From NCBI RefSeq assembly GCF_900100535.1, contig NZ_FNDG01000005.1, forward strand, positions 62,001 to 126,000: 64,000 nt of DNA, given 5' to 3'. The notes below the pieces were generated by a model. The model was not told the origin of the DNA. It saw only the letters and a list, made by a program, of their open reading frames with translations, and did no database searches. Made by a program: the position numbers and the translations under genes. Shown here in pieces: positions 54,131-63,465 of this stretch. The first letter of the stretch is position 1, and the number at the start of each line of letters is the position of its first letter. The DNA is from Phytopseudomonas flavescens (GTDB taxonomy: Bacteria; Pseudomonadota; Gammaproteobacteria; Pseudomonadales; Pseudomonadaceae).

Positions 54131-55069
54131 ATGTCGCGCATTCCCGAACCCAGCATCATCCATAGCCGTCTGCGCCTGCGGCAACTGCGCCTGATGCTGG
54201 CCCTGCAGGAGTTCGGCTCGTTGCGCCGGGCCGCCGAAGAAATCGGCATGACCCAGCCGGCGGCGACCAAGATGCTCCACGAGGCCGAGAGCCTGCTCGG
54301 CGTCGAGCTGTTCGAGCGCCTGCCACGCGGCATGCGCGCCACCGCCTTCGGCGAGACGGCGATCTACTACGCCAAGATGATCTTCGCCGAGCTGTCGGGC
54401 ATGCGCGAGGAGTTCGTCGCCCTGGAGTCGGGGAACCTCGGGAGGGTCACCATCGGCGCCATTCCGGCGCTCGCCTCGGGCCTGTTGACGCGCACCATCG
54501 CCACCCTCAAGCAAAGCCACCCGCGGCTGTCCATGAGCATCCAGGTCGACACCAGCGACGTGCTTGTACAGGCCCTGCAGCAGGACCAGCTGGACGTGGT
54601 GCTCGGCAGGATTCCCGACCGCGCCCGCGCCGACGACCTGCTGTTCGACAGCCTCGGCGAGGAAACCCTGTGCGTGGTGGCCGGCGCCCAGCACCCCATG
54701 GCCACCGCAACCAGCCTGAGCTGGGAGCAACTGCAGGACATGACCTGGGTGCTGCAACAACACCCAAGTCCCATGCGCACCATCATCAACCAGGCGTTCC
54801 ACAACGCACGGGTCGACATTCCCAGCAGCATCGTCGAAACCACCTCGATCATGACCCTGCTGTCGCTCTTGCAGCAGACCGACATGATCGGCGTGACGCC
54901 CGTATCGGTGATCAACGACTACCCCGGCAAGCACCTGCTCAAGGTGCTGCCGATCACCTTCGTGCCGCGCCTGCCGCCTTATGGCCTGATCACCCGTCGC
55001 CATCGCATCCAGTCCTCGGCGATGCAGGCGTTCATCGATGCGGTGAAGGATCAACACGCGGCACCTTAG
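54131..55069 (+). CDS. LysR-family transcriptional regulator
   Basis: A 312-residue protein with an N-terminal winged helix (LRQLRLMLALQEFGSLRRAA, then MTQPAATKMLHEAE) and a type 2 periplasmic-binding-like effector domain (~95-300). The HTH is of the GbpR/PcaQ-like subgroup. The chosen ATG (MSRIPEP) fits family alignments, although its ribosome site is weak; two upstream starts would add a variable leader of up to 52 residues. It follows tctA by 112 bases. Likely target: the LysR-type site at 50780-50828. Confidence 0.85.
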   Translation: MSRIPEPSIIHSRLRLRQLRLMLALQEFGSLRRAAEEIGMTQPAATKMLHEAESLLGVELFERLPRGMRATAFGETAIYYAKMIFAELSGMREEFVALESGNLGRVTIGAIPALASGLLTRTIATLKQSHPRLSMSIQVDTSDVLVQALQQDQLDVVLGRIPDRARADDLLFDSLGEETLCVVAGAQHPMATATSLSWEQLQDMTWVLQQHPSPMRTIINQAFHNARVDIPSSIVETTSIMTLLSLLQQTDMIGVTPVSVINDYPGKHLLKVLPITFVPRLPPYGLITRRHRIQSSAMQAFIDAVKDQHAAP

Positions 55070-55327
55070 GGCCTGTTGACGCTTGCGCACGAGCGGGAGG
55101 AGTCGGCGCAAGTCCCGTGAAATGGCCGGGCTGACTCGCCAGACCGCGTTTCCGGCCGCTGCGCTCCCTCGCTTGTTCAGCCCGCTGGCCACGGTCGCCG
55201 GCGAACTGGATCAGGCTGACCACCACCACCACCACCAGGGCGACGATCACGCTGAACATCATCTGGCTGCAGCAGGTCTCCGGTCTCGTTTTCATCGCCT
55301 TGGGCATCACTTTCTGGGTGCTGACGC
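55070..55327. other. Junction region: single repeat arm, metI 3' fragment and permease-end fragment
   Basis: Starts with one arm of the AGGGTCTGTTG family (AGGGCCTGTTGACG at 55068). From 55171 it matches the metI 3' end (see next entry). Bases ~55264-55327 encode, in another frame, WLQQVSGLVFIALGITFW, which resembles the C-terminal helix of a LysE-type exporter. No intact gene is present. Confidence 0.55.
55171..55269 (-). pseudogene. Fragment of a metI-like permease gene (3' end only)
   Basis: The plus strand aligns with the genuine metI 3' end at 59609-59703 over ~99 bases with a few substitutions, a 2-base deletion and a 6-base gain in a CAC repeat (55221-55238). Read on the minus strand it gives [21 protein letters not shown], matching [19 protein letters not shown] of MetI. 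The rest of the gene is absent. It marks the left edge of the segment ending at metI. Confidence 0.7.
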
Positions 55328-56371
55328 AACAAAGGCCAGCACTTGATCAACCTGACCGCGCTGGAGCAAACACTCAAGGCCCGCGACGGCAAGCTGGGGT
55401 TCAATGTCAAACTGCTGCTGGAAATGGGCGAAGAAGAAGGCTCGCCAGGCTTGAATGCATTCTGTGCCACGCACGCTGAAGAACTCGCGGCGGATATTTT
55501 CATCGCCTCGGACGGCCCGCGCCTGGCGGCGTCGCGACCAACGATCTTTCTCGGTTCGCGCGGGGTGTTCAACTTCGAGCTGGCGGTCTGTTTACGCGAA
55601 GGTGCTCATCACTCGGGCAACTGGGGCGGGTTGTTGGCCAACCCCGGCATTATTCTGGCCAATGCCATCGCGAGCATGGTCGACGAACACGGTCGGGTGA
55701 AAGTTGCAGGCCTGACGCCTGAGACAATACCCGAAACAGTGCGACAAGCACTGGCCGATATTGACGTCGGTGGAGGACCGGGCGATCCGCAAATCGACGC
55801 CAACTGGGGCAATCCAGAGCTCTCGCCGAGCGAAAAGGTGTTCGGCTGGAACACCCTCGACGTCATTGCCTTCAAGACCGGCAACCCGGAAGCGCCCGTG
55901 CATGCGATCCCTGGCAAAGCCAGTGCCCACTGCCATATCCGCTTCGTGGTGAACAGCGACTACACGACCTTTATCCCGGCTGTTCGGGCCCACCTGGATG
56001 CTCATGGCTTCTGCAATGTCGAGGTCATACAAAGCCGCATCGATGTGATGCACGCCACCCGGCTCGATCCGCAAAGCCCGTGGGTCAATTGAGCGCTTGG
56101 TTCCCTGGCGCAGACCACCGGCAAAAAGCCTGCGCTGCTGCCGAATCTCGGCGGCTCGCTGCCCAACGACGTGTTCGCCGAGGTGCTCGGTCTGCCAACC
56201 TTGTGGGTACCTCATTCTTACCCGGCCTGCTCGCAGCATGCCCCAAACGAGCACTTGCTGGCACCAGTGGTCAAGGAAAGCCTGCAAATCATGGCCGGGC
56301 TGTTCTGGGATCTGGGCAACGACGCGGCACGCCTGACGCATGAACATCAGTTACGGGCGCATTGGCAATGA
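55328..56371 (+). pseudogene. Broken M20-family peptidase/dipeptidase gene
   Basis: Reading begins abruptly at NKGQHLINLTALEQTL (55328), an internal part of M20 dipeptidases, so the N-terminal ~100-130 residues with the first zinc ligands (HxD and the bridging Asp) are missing. The catalytic EMGEEEGSPGL and later dimerisation domain are present. An in-frame TGA at 56090-56092 replaces what should be TGG (context SPWVN-stop-ALGSLAQ); the frame then continues intact through [16 protein letters not shown] to the natural stop at 56371. Two independent lesions make a functional product very unlikely. Confidence 0.8.
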
Positions 56372-56519
56372 GCGCCACTCAACAGCGGGCACTCGTTGAC
56401 GCTTCACGCACGGCCGCGCCGGAGCCCGTTTTGCCGCGAGGCAAGGCACGAGCCGCGAAGAGTTGTAAATGAGCATTCTGAGCCGGTTTTTAACGCCGCA
56501 TGACCGAGCGCAGTCGTTT
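56372..56519. other. Repeat remnants after the peptidase pseudogene
   Basis: Holds a CGTTGACGCTTCACGCACGG arm and, at ~56485-56515, a piece resembling the right half of the element at 15026-15178 (GGTTTTTAACGCCGCATGACCGAG-like). No gene. Confidence 0.4.
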
Positions 56520-56942
56520 TCACACAGTCTGTCGGGCGAGGCTTTTCACTTGTTCTACTGCCGAAATGACGGAACGCTCAGCCACCCCGCCCGATGCTAT
56601 CGGGTAGATGCAGGGTTCACCAATGGACAGGTCATGCAATAAACGCTCGTCAAGTTCACCGAACACCACGAAACGGTAGTCACCCTTGGTCACTCGCACT
56701 TCAACGAGCTTGCCGGGCACAGTGCGCACAGCATCGACATGGATCAACGCAACAGTGTCAAAACAGCTGAAACCTTGATGGATCAGATCGATATGATCGC
56801 TCTCGAGCCCACACGCGATGACCACGACACGCGTGCAACTTGAAGGCTCGCGTATCCACTTCATTGCGTTGCTACAACGATCGGCAGTTTGGCTCATAGG
56901 CTTTGCCATTCTCGTTGCATTTGGCGAATTGGTGAGGGACAT
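56520..56942 (-). CDS. Hypothetical protein, shorter member of an adjacent pair
   Basis: Up to 140 residues, with no signal peptide or membrane helix. It shares a pattern with the upstream neighbour: SQ...WIREPSSCTRVVVIA here versus SQSAVWIKEPSADVGVVII there, and a RTVPG/GTVPG motif followed by an Arg-Val-Val-(F/E)-(G/L)-E segment and a helical end rich in SA/SL. Compared with the neighbour it lacks ~45 residues in the middle. Start is uncertain: none of ATG 56942, 56909 or 56897 has a good ribosome site; the last would match the neighbour's start. It may be a decayed duplicate. I do not recognise the family. Confidence 0.55.
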   Translation of the reverse strand: MSLTNSPNATRMAKPMSQTADRCSNAMKWIREPSSCTRVVVIACGLESDHIDLIHQGFSCFDTVALIHVDAVRTVPGKLVEVRVTKGDYRFVVFGELDERLLHDLSIGEPCIYPIASGGVAERSVISAVEQVKSLARQTV

Positions 56943-56945
56943 CGG

Positions 56946-57410
56946 TTAAATGACGCCGCGTGCCTGCAGCACGCTTTTCGCCAGACTCCGCGTCGCCGAC
57001 AACACCTCTTCCACCTGTCGATTCATCGCCTCGGTAGATGAGGCTATTTCCCCAAGCTCGACCACGCGCAGCGGGTGGCCGCGGACGGAGCCCAACCAGG
57101 TAAGGCCAGGAACCGTGCCAACTTCGACATCCAGTAAGAAGCTTCCGTGGGAGACGGAGCGCAACAGTTGGCTGGCATAACAGGCGTCGCGCCCAGCAGA
57201 TTGTTCCGCGCCAGCTCCGACACGCAACCAGTCGACCATCAACGCCTCGGATTGCTTGACGGCCAGATAAGCCACCTGGCTCCAGTCATCTATCGCCATG
57301 TGAAGCTTGTCGATCAGATAGTGGGGCAACGCAGCGCTGGTAATGATGACCACCCCGACATCCGCCGAAGGTTCCTTTATCCAGACTGCGGATTGCGATA
57401 TGGCATGCAT
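56946..57410 (-). CDS. Hypothetical protein, longer member of an adjacent pair
   Basis: A 154-residue soluble protein, upstream of and related to the shorter ORF (stop three bases before the latter's first ATG). Features: VWIKEPSADVGVVIITSAALP at the N-terminus, a central cysteine-containing stretch (DACYASQLL), and a GTVPGLTWLG motif before a helical C-terminus. The ATG at 57410 has GGGAG seven bases upstream; a longer frame upstream is Arg/Ser-rich and unsupported. It lies convergent in sense with acdS (both minus strand), 136 bases downstream of the acdS stop. Family not recognised; the base composition is lower in GC than the core genes. Confidence 0.6.
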   Translation of the reverse strand: MHAISQSAVWIKEPSADVGVVIITSAALPHYLIDKLHMAIDDWSQVAYLAVKQSEALMVDWLRVGAGAEQSAGRDACYASQLLRSVSHGSFLLDVEVGTVPGLTWLGSVRGHPLRVVELGEIASSTEAMNRQVEEVLSATRSLAKSVLQARGVI

Positions 57411-57546
57411 GGCGGTACTCCCGGCGGCTCGGTAGACGCAGCTTGCTCCGGGCGACGATCCGACGATGAAGGCGTGACTCCGACATCGATGCCGACTCGT
57501 CCAGCGCCTCGTGAGCAAACTCGCGCCTACAGGCAATTGACGTCAA

Positions 57547-58563
57547 TCAACCGTTGCGGAACAGGAAGCTGTAGGCACTCAGCGCAGGTGCACCGCCCAA
57601 ATGTGCGTAAAGCACCTTCGAGCCTTCGGGGAACTCGCCACGGCGGACCATTTCAATCATTGCGTGCATGGATTTCCCCTCGTACACCGGATCGGTGAGC
57701 ACGCCTTCCAGGCTCCCGCACAGACGAATGGCTTCCAGCGTACCTTCGTTGGGCAAACCATATTCCGGGTAGGCGAAGCGCGTATCGAGCACCACGTCGT
57801 CTTCTGTGATCTCGCGACCCAGCTCCACCAGCTCAGCGGTGTGCCGGGCGATGCGCAGGATCTGTGCCTTGGTTTTCTCCGGCTTGGCCGAGGCATCAAT
57901 GCCGATAACGTTCTTCGAACGGCCGTCCGCAGCGAAACCCACGACCATGCCGGCCTGGGTACTGCCGGTCACGGAGCAGACCACGATGTAGTCGAATTTG
58001 AACCCCAGTTGTTTTTCCTGCTCCCGCACTTCCTCGGCAAAGCCGACGAACCCGAGGCCGCCGTAGGGATGTTCGGAACAACCCGCCGGTATCGGGAATG
58101 GCTTGCCCCCCCGCTCCACCACGTCGTTCATGGCCTTCTCCCAGCTGGGCCGGATACCGATATCGAACCCTGCGGCGTCCAGTCGTACGTCCGCCCCCAT
58201 GATGCGGGACAGCTCTATGTTGCCGACCCGGTCGTACACGACATCGGAGTAATTCACCCAGTTTTCCTGCACCAGCACGCACTTCATGCCCAGGTGAGCG
58301 GCAACGGCGGCCACCTGGCGGGTCTGGTTCGACTGGATGCCCCCGATGGAGACCAGGGTATCGCAGCCTTGCTCGATCGCTTCGGGAATCAAATATTCGA
58401 GCTTGCGCGTTTTGTTCCCGCCGAAGGCCAGGCCACTGTTGCAGTCTTCGCGTTTGGCATACAACTCGACCTTGCCACCCAGATGCTCACCGAGGCGCTT
58501 CAACGGTGTGATGGGGGAAGGACCGAAGGTCAACGGATAACGTTCAAAACGATTCAGGTTCAT
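57547..58563 (-). CDS. acdS: 1-aminocyclopropane-1-carboxylate deaminase
   Basis: A 338-residue PLP enzyme that cleaves ACC, the plant ethylene precursor, to 2-oxobutyrate and ammonia; typical of plant-growth-promoting bacteria. The PLP lysine is K51 in [11 protein letters not shown], and [11 protein letters not shown] and [11 protein letters not shown] contain the Tyr, Glu and Leu positions that separate true ACC deaminase from D-cysteine desulfhydrase. The sequence is close to end-to-end like characterised Pseudomonas AcdS. AAGGAG is seven bases before the ATG. It is divergent from an Lrp-type regulator gene, the standard acdR-acdS arrangement. Confidence 0.96.
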   Translation of the reverse strand: MNLNRFERYPLTFGPSPITPLKRLGEHLGGKVELYAKREDCNSGLAFGGNKTRKLEYLIPEAIEQGCDTLVSIGGIQSNQTRQVAAVAAHLGMKCVLVQENWVNYSDVVYDRVGNIELSRIMGADVRLDAAGFDIGIRPSWEKAMNDVVERGGKPFPIPAGCSEHPYGGLGFVGFAEEVREQEKQLGFKFDYIVVCSVTGSTQAGMVVGFAADGRSKNVIGIDASAKPEKTKAQILRIARHTAELVELGREITEDDVVLDTRFAYPEYGLPNEGTLEAIRLCGSLEGVLTDPVYEGKSMHAMIEMVRRGEFPEGSKVLYAHLGGAPALSAYSFLFRNG

Positions 58564-58744
58564 GACACTGCTCCTTGGCTATTGGATATCCAAGCGCCTG
58601 CATTCCAGACTCTTTCAGGCTGGCTTCGATGGAATTCAATACTAAGAAATATTCGAAGAATTCGTGTTGCAAATTACCAACGAATAAAGAAATATAAGAA
58701 ATATAAATATTTATTAAACACAATTTTATTATGAAAAACCCTAT
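58564..58744. promoter_or_regulatory. acdS-acdR divergent promoter region
   Basis: A very AT-rich 181-base region, unlike anything else nearby. A perfect 12-bp palindrome TTGGATATCCAA (58582-58593) lies immediately upstream of the acdS ribosome site. Several A/T-tract repeats (GAAATATAAGAAATATAAAT near 58688) may be Lrp-type binding sequence. In related strains AcdR, CRP and FNR act here. Confidence 0.5.
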
Positions 58745-59254
58745 ATGAGCACAACAAACAACCACAACAAGCCAGGCGAAACAGGCTCGCGGCCACAGCC
58801 GCTGGATCGAACCGACCGTGCCATTCTCAAGGCCCTGCAGCGAGATGCTTCCATCTCCAATGTGGCGCTTGCAGAGAGGGTGAAGTTGAGTGCGCCGGCT
58901 TGCCTCAGGCGCGTCGAGCGGCTCAAGCAGGTGGGTCTGATCAAGGGCATCGTCGCACTGCTGGACAATGAAGCGCTGGAGGCGGGGATGGTGGTGTTGA
59001 TCGGCGTGGTGCTGGATCGCTCCACACCGGAATCCTTCGCTGCATTCGAAGCGGCCGCACAAAAAGTGTCGGGCTGCATGGAGTGCCATGTGGTGACGGG
59101 GGAGTTCGACTACTTCATGTTGCTGCGCACCAAGGACAGCAACAGTTTCAACCGGCTCCACGCGGAGCAATTGCTTTACCTGCCCGGAGTTCGCCAGATT
59201 CGCTCGTTCATGGGGTTGCGCCAGGTTCTGTCGACGACCCACATCCCCCTTTGA
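58745..59254 (+). CDS. acdR: Lrp/AsnC-family regulator of ACC deaminase
   Basis: A 169-residue regulator: N-terminal HTH (LDRTDRAILKALQRDASISN, with LSAPACLRRVERL as recognition helix) and C-terminal RAM domain (HVVTGEFDYFMLLRTKD). The divergent position next to acdS matches AcdR of P. putida UW4-type loci, where the octamer activates acdS with ACC or leucine as effector. The first 18 residues are Asn/Lys-rich and possibly disordered. The ribosome site is weak. Confidence 0.9.
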   Translation: MSTTNNHNKPGETGSRPQPLDRTDRAILKALQRDASISNVALAERVKLSAPACLRRVERLKQVGLIKGIVALLDNEALEAGMVVLIGVVLDRSTPESFAAFEAAAQKVSGCMECHVVTGEFDYFMLLRTKDSNSFNRLHAEQLLYLPGVRQIRSFMGLRQVLSTTHIPL

Positions 59255-59600
59255 AGCTCAAGACAACCCGAAGCCAGGTTGATTGTTGGTGCGTACGCGC
59301 ATCAGCACAGCGAACACCGCGAACCGGTGTTGCGTGACAGTTCAAAGGCAGAAGCACTCATTGGCCTGCTGTTGTGGGGGGCACGCCATGCGCACGAAAT
59401 GGCGGGCGTGGCCCGCTCCCACAATGGCTCGCAGAAGGCCGCTCGCACCTTATGGCTGCCATCCCCCGCAGCAGGTTCATCTGCCCCCAAGGCCGACACA
59501 TGACCGTTGTCACGACACTCTTTTCATCCGCCCCTGCGATTGCAGAGCGGTGGCGGATGAAGCGACGTCCATCCTACGACTTGAAGCTTTCTGGCCACCC
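59255..59600. repeat. Intergenic region with REP-like palindromes between acdR and metI
   Basis: About 346 bases without a gene. Contains an imperfect palindrome TTGTGGG...GGCGTGGCCCGCTCCCACAA (~59372-59434), the form of common Pseudomonas REP sequences, and a second hairpin-like GGATGAAGCGACGTCCATCC (59557-59576). It also marks the right edge of the probable acquired segment. Confidence 0.5.
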
Positions 59601-60254
59601 CTAGGCCCGCTTGTTCAGCCCCCTGGCCAGGCGGTCGCCGGCGAACTGGATCAGGCTGACCAGCACCACCAGGGCGACGATCACGCTGAGCATCACCTGG
59701 CTGTCGAAGCGCTGGTAGCCGTAACGGTAGGCCAGGTCGCCGAGGCCGCCGGCACCGATGGCGCCGGCCATGGCCGAGGAGTTGATCATGGTCACCAGGG
59801 TGATGGTGAAGCCGCCGACGATGCCCGGCAGTGCCTCGGGCAGCAGCACGTGCCAGACGATGTGCCAGCGCCGACAGCCCATGGCCTGGGCCGCTTCGAT
59901 CAGGCCATGGTCGACCTCGCGCAGGCTGACTTCGGCAATCCGCGCGAAGAACGGCGTGGCGGCGATGGTCAGCGGCACCACGGCGGCCCACACACCATAG
60001 CTGGTGCCGACCACCCAGCGGGTGAAGGGGATCAGCGCGACCATCAGAATCAGGAAGGGAATCGAGCGGAACAGATTGACGAAGCTACCCAGCAGCTGAT
60101 TCAGGCGCGGCGCCGCGAAGATCCCGCCCTGGCTGCTGGTGACCAGGAACACCGCCAGCGGAATCCCCGCCAGCAGGGCCAGCAGCGACGACACGCCGAC
60201 CATCAGCAGGGTGTCGAGAAACGCCTGCCAGAGACGCTCAAGCAGCAGCGACAT
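59601..60254 (-). CDS. metI: Methionine ABC transporter permease
   Basis: A 217-residue inner-membrane permease with five helices. The EAA loop is [26 protein letters not shown], summarised by EAAQAMG at about residue 128. It couples to MetN and receives D/L-methionine from MetQ. I took MSLLLERL as start; it overlaps metN by 17 bases. A damaged copy of its 3' end lies at 55171-55269. Confidence 0.93.
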   Translation of the reverse strand: MSLLLERLWQAFLDTLLMVGVSSLLALLAGIPLAVFLVTSSQGGIFAAPRLNQLLGSFVNLFRSIPFLILMVALIPFTRWVVGTSYGVWAAVVPLTIAATPFFARIAEVSLREVDHGLIEAAQAMGCRRWHIVWHVLLPEALPGIVGGFTITLVTMINSSAMAGAIGAGGLGDLAYRYGYQRFDSQVMLSVIVALVVLVSLIQFAGDRLARGLNKRA

Positions 60255-61335
60255 AACCCAGTACCTCCACGTGATCCGCCAACCGACGGGCATTGTTCAC
60301 CAGTGCCTCGCCGTCATGCGGGGAGGCGCTCACCGCCAGCAGCAGGTAACCCAGGGCATGCCCCTGAATGCGTTCGATGCCCCCATCGAGCAATGCCAGG
60401 CGGCCGCCAAGTGCACCGGCCACCGCGCCAAGGTCCGGCTCGGGGTTGCTGCCGGAAAACTGCAGACGCAGCACCACGGCATCGTCCGGTCGTTGCTGGC
60501 GCTCGCTGAGGCGCGCCTGTACGTCCGCCGGCAAGCCGTGGCGCAGCGGCGCCAGCAAGGTGCGGGTGACCGCATGGCGTGGTGCTCCGAAGACCCGCCA
60601 GACCTCGCCCTGCTCGACCACTTCGCCCTGCTCGAGCACCACCACGCGGTCGCAGATGTCGCGGATCACCGCCATCTCGTGGGTGATCAGCACGATGGTC
60701 AGCCCCAGGCGCCGATTGATCTCGCGCAGCAGGGCGAGGATCGCCTGGGTGGTTTCCGGGTCGAGGGCCGAAGTGGCCTCGTCGCACAGCAGGATCTGCG
60801 GGTCGTGCACCAGGGCACGGGCGATGCCCACGCGCTGCTTCTGGCCGCCGGACAACTGCGCCGGGTAGGCGCCGTGCTTGTCCTGCAGGCCAACCAGCTC
60901 CAGCAGCTCGCGCACCTTGCGCTGGCGCTGCTCGCGCGGCACCCCGGCCACCCGCAGCGGCAGCTCGACGTTCTGCCACACGGTCTTGGCCGACATCAGG
61001 TTGAAATGCTGGAAGATCATGCCGATGCGGCGGCGCAACTGCACCAGATGATCCTCGTCGAGCAGGCCGATGTCCTCGCCGTCGATCAGCACCTGGCCGT
61101 CGCTCGGCCTCTCCAGGCGATTGATGGTGCGGATCAGCGACGACTTGCCGGCGCCGCTGCGGCCGATGATGCCGAACACCTCGGCCCGGGTGATGCTCAG
61201 GTCGATGTCGCGCAGCGCCTGCACCGGGCCCTCGGCGCCCTGGTAGACCTTGTTGAGGCCGACGAAGCGCAGTTGCGCTTCGCCGTCCTGGCGGGCCCGG
61301 GCGACCTGCTGCAGGTGGGGATCGAAGCCGCTCAT
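60238..61335 (-). CDS. metN: Methionine ABC transporter ATP-binding protein with NIL domain
   Basis: A 365-residue ATPase. Walker A is GRSGAGKSS (~55), the signature [15 protein letters not shown] (~155) and Walker [13 protein letters not shown] (~175); a C-terminal NIL domain (~285-360) gives methionine feedback inhibition as in MetN. Start at MSGFDPHL, with metQ ending two bases upstream. An N-terminal extension of ~25 residues before the ABC core is somewhat long. Confidence 0.93.
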   Translation of the reverse strand: MSGFDPHLQQVARARQDGEAQLRFVGLNKVYQGAEGPVQALRDIDLSITRAEVFGIIGRSGAGKSSLIRTINRLERPSDGQVLIDGEDIGLLDEDHLVQLRRRIGMIFQHFNLMSAKTVWQNVELPLRVAGVPREQRQRKVRELLELVGLQDKHGAYPAQLSGGQKQRVGIARALVHDPQILLCDEATSALDPETTQAILALLREINRRLGLTIVLITHEMAVIRDICDRVVVLEQGEVVEQGEVWRVFGAPRHAVTRTLLAPLRHGLPADVQARLSERQQRPDDAVVLRLQFSGSNPEPDLGAVAGALGGRLALLDGGIERIQGHALGYLLLAVSASPHDGEALVNNARRLADHVEVLGYVAAA

Positions 61336-61337
61336 GC

Positions 61338-62132
61338 TCAGTGTTCCCAACCCGGCTGGTAGAGCGTGCCATAGGCCTTGTCGAGGGCCGCGCGCACGAC
61401 CGGTGAATGCTGGTAGATGTCGACGAACTGGCGCAGCCGCGGGTCATCCTTGCTGGCCGGGCGGATGACGAACTGGATGATGTACTCCGGGTTCTCGACG
61501 CCGTCGAACAGCAGCGCCGACTCGGGATCGTGAGTGCCGGCCAGACGGATGTAGTGCGGGTAGCCCTGGGCCAGGTCGACCTCATCCAGCGCACGCACCA
61601 GTTGCACGGCCTCCAGCTCGATGATGCGAATGTCCTTCGGGTTGCTGGTGATGTCCTCCAGGGTGGCGCGGTAGCCAACGCCCGGCTTGAGGGTGATCAG
61701 CCCGGCACGCTGCAACAGCAGCAGGCCGCGCCCGCCATTGACCGGATCGTTGGCGATGGCCACCGTGGCCCCCTCGGGCAAGCTGGCAAAGTCCTGGTAC
61801 TTCTTGGAGTACAGGCCGAGCTTGTTGATGATCCCCGGCGCATAGGGCACCAGGTCGTAGCCGCCGTCCTTCTTGGCGTTCTCGAGGAACGGCACGTGCT
61901 GGTAGTAGTTCACGTCGATGTCGCCGTTGGCCAGGCTGACGTTGGGCGCGATCCAGTCGCTGAACTCGATAAGCTCCACCTCCAGGCCCTGCTTTTTGGC
62001 TTCGGCCACTGCCACTTCCAGCGCCGGGGCGAAGGCCGCGGTGGTGCCGAGCTTGAGCGGGGGCGCCGCCAGGGCCTGGCCGCATAGGCTCAGCAGGGTA
62101 CCCAGTGCGAGGGTTTTCAGTAACGTAGACAT
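61338..62132 (-). CDS. metQ: Methionine-binding protein of the ABC transporter (NlpA family)
   Basis: A 264-residue substrate-binding protein of the NlpA/MetQ family. The signal peptide ends near ALA-APP (~22); the lipobox is imperfect (LSLC), so it may be a soluble periplasmic form. [16 protein letters not shown] is the typical ligand-binding segment, and [18 protein letters not shown] follows. AAGGA lies eight bases before the ATG at 62132; an ATG nine bases upstream overlaps it. Position next to SfnB-like genes fits a broader sulfur-scavenging role, so sulfonates or methionine derivatives are possible ligands. Confidence 0.92.
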   Translation of the reverse strand: MSTLLKTLALGTLLSLCGQALAAPPLKLGTTAAFAPALEVAVAEAKKQGLEVELIEFSDWIAPNVSLANGDIDVNYYQHVPFLENAKKDGGYDLVPYAPGIINKLGLYSKKYQDFASLPEGATVAIANDPVNGGRGLLLLQRAGLITLKPGVGYRATLEDITSNPKDIRIIELEAVQLVRALDEVDLAQGYPHYIRLAGTHDPESALLFDGVENPEYIIQFVIRPASKDDPRLRQFVDIYQHSPVVRAALDKAYGTLYQPGWEH

Positions 62133-62262
62133 GGGTGTCATCCTTGGTCGATCAGTGAGAGTTGTCTGCAGGACTGGCAATCGCGGGCCAGTACCTGGCA
62201 GGTTGTCCCGCAGGGGCGTGCACACGCCGCGACGAACAGGCCACGGCTGGCCCGCCGGGCCA

Positions 62263-63462
62263 TCACAGGGTGCCCCGGCGTGGTGGCAGGGCGTCGTTGA
62301 GGTAGTAGTTACCCACCGCGTGGTACTTCCAGCGCACCGGGTCGTGCAGGGTGTGGGTACGCGCGTTGCGCCAGTGGCGGTCCAGGTTGTGTTCGGCCAG
62401 GGTGCCGCGGCTGCCGGCCAGTTCGGGCAGCTTGCTGGACAGCGCCAGGGAGGTTTCGGTGCCGATCGCCCGCGCCTCAGCCACGGCGATCGAGGCCGCC
62501 GCCACGCTCGCCACATCGGGCTCAGCCTGGGCCAAATCGACCGCTTCGCCGGCACGTTCGAGCAGCGCCTCGGCGGCATGCAGGTGAATCGCCAGGCGGC
62601 CTATCGCCTTGAGGGTCAGCGGATCGTCGCTGGCCTTGTCCACGCCCGCGTCGATCCACGGCCGTGAACTGTTGCGCACGAAACTCAGGGTGTCTTCGTA
62701 GGCGGCGCGGGCGATGCCGATATCGATGGCCGCATGCAGCAGCTGGGCCAGGGGCCCTACCGCGGTGGGCCGCTCGAACGCGGCCTGGAACGGCACCACG
62801 TCCGCGGCGTCGACCGGCACCTGTTGCAACAGCACCGAGCCGCTGCCCGTGGTGCGCTGGCCGAAGCCGCTCCAGTCGTCGATGATTTCCAGCCCTGGCG
62901 CCTCGCGCGGCACGAAGGCCAGGTGGCCGACGCCCTGCTCGTCCACCGCCAGGGTGGGGATTCGCTGGGCGTACAAGGCACCGGTGGCGTAGAACTTGCG
63001 CCCGTCGATACGGAAGTTTTCACCTTCGGCGATCAGCCGCGTGGCGCGATCCTGGGAGGTCCTGGTGCCCAGTTCGGCCAGAGCGTTGCCGAAGCGTGCG
63101 CCCTGCAGCACCTCGCCGTACAGACGGCGCTGCTGCTCGGGGGTGCCGGTGTTGCGCAGCACCTCGAGGGCATAGAAATGGTTCTGCGGGATCTGCCCCA
63201 GGGAGCCGTCGGCCTGGGCGATGCGGGCGATCACCCGGGCCAGGGTGACATTCGATACGCCGGCGCCGCCGAACGCCCTGGGGACGCTGATGGCCCACAG
63301 CCCGGAGCGGCTGAACTGTTCCAGCTCGTCGTGCGGCAACTGGCGGTCGCGGTCGCGCCGGGCGGCACCGGCGCGAAACGCCTCGGCCAGGCCATTGGCG
63401 ACCTGCAGGGCTTCGGCGTCGCTGCCGATCAGGGCCGGCGCGGGATTCAAGGCTGCATTCAT
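62263..63462 (-). CDS. SfnB-family flavin-dependent sulfur-acquisition oxidoreductase
   Basis: A 399-residue acyl-CoA-dehydrogenase-fold protein of the SfnB/DszC monooxygenase group. It lacks the catalytic Glu of acyl-CoA dehydrogenases and ends in the family signature HWRNARTHTLHDPVRWKYHAVG (residues ~365-386). Relatives oxidise dimethylsulfone-type or thiophene sulfur with FMNH2. It is the second of two tandem copies; the stop of the upstream copy is three bases before this start. With metNIQ downstream on the same strand it probably forms one sulfur-limitation operon. Confidence 0.87.
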   Translation of the reverse strand: MNAALNPAPALIGSDAEALQVANGLAEAFRAGAARRDRDRQLPHDELEQFSRSGLWAISVPRAFGGAGVSNVTLARVIARIAQADGSLGQIPQNHFYALEVLRNTGTPEQQRRLYGEVLQGARFGNALAELGTRTSQDRATRLIAEGENFRIDGRKFYATGALYAQRIPTLAVDEQGVGHLAFVPREAPGLEIIDDWSGFGQRTTGSGSVLLQQVPVDAADVVPFQAAFERPTAVGPLAQLLHAAIDIGIARAAYEDTLSFVRNSSRPWIDAGVDKASDDPLTLKAIGRLAIHLHAAEALLERAGEAVDLAQAEPDVASVAAASIAVAEARAIGTETSLALSSKLPELAGSRGTLAEHNLDRHWRNARTHTLHDPVRWKYHAVGNYYLNDALPPRRGTL

Positions 63463-63465
63463 GGC

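Noticed and set aside
55221..55238. CAC tandem repeat as a CRISPR-like or regulatory microsatellite
   Set aside because: It is a six-unit expansion inside the metI fragment that simply adds valines on the minus strand; no spacers.
59283..60509. A 408-codon plus-strand frame
   Set aside because: Covers REP-like repeats and the antisense of metI; no protein features.
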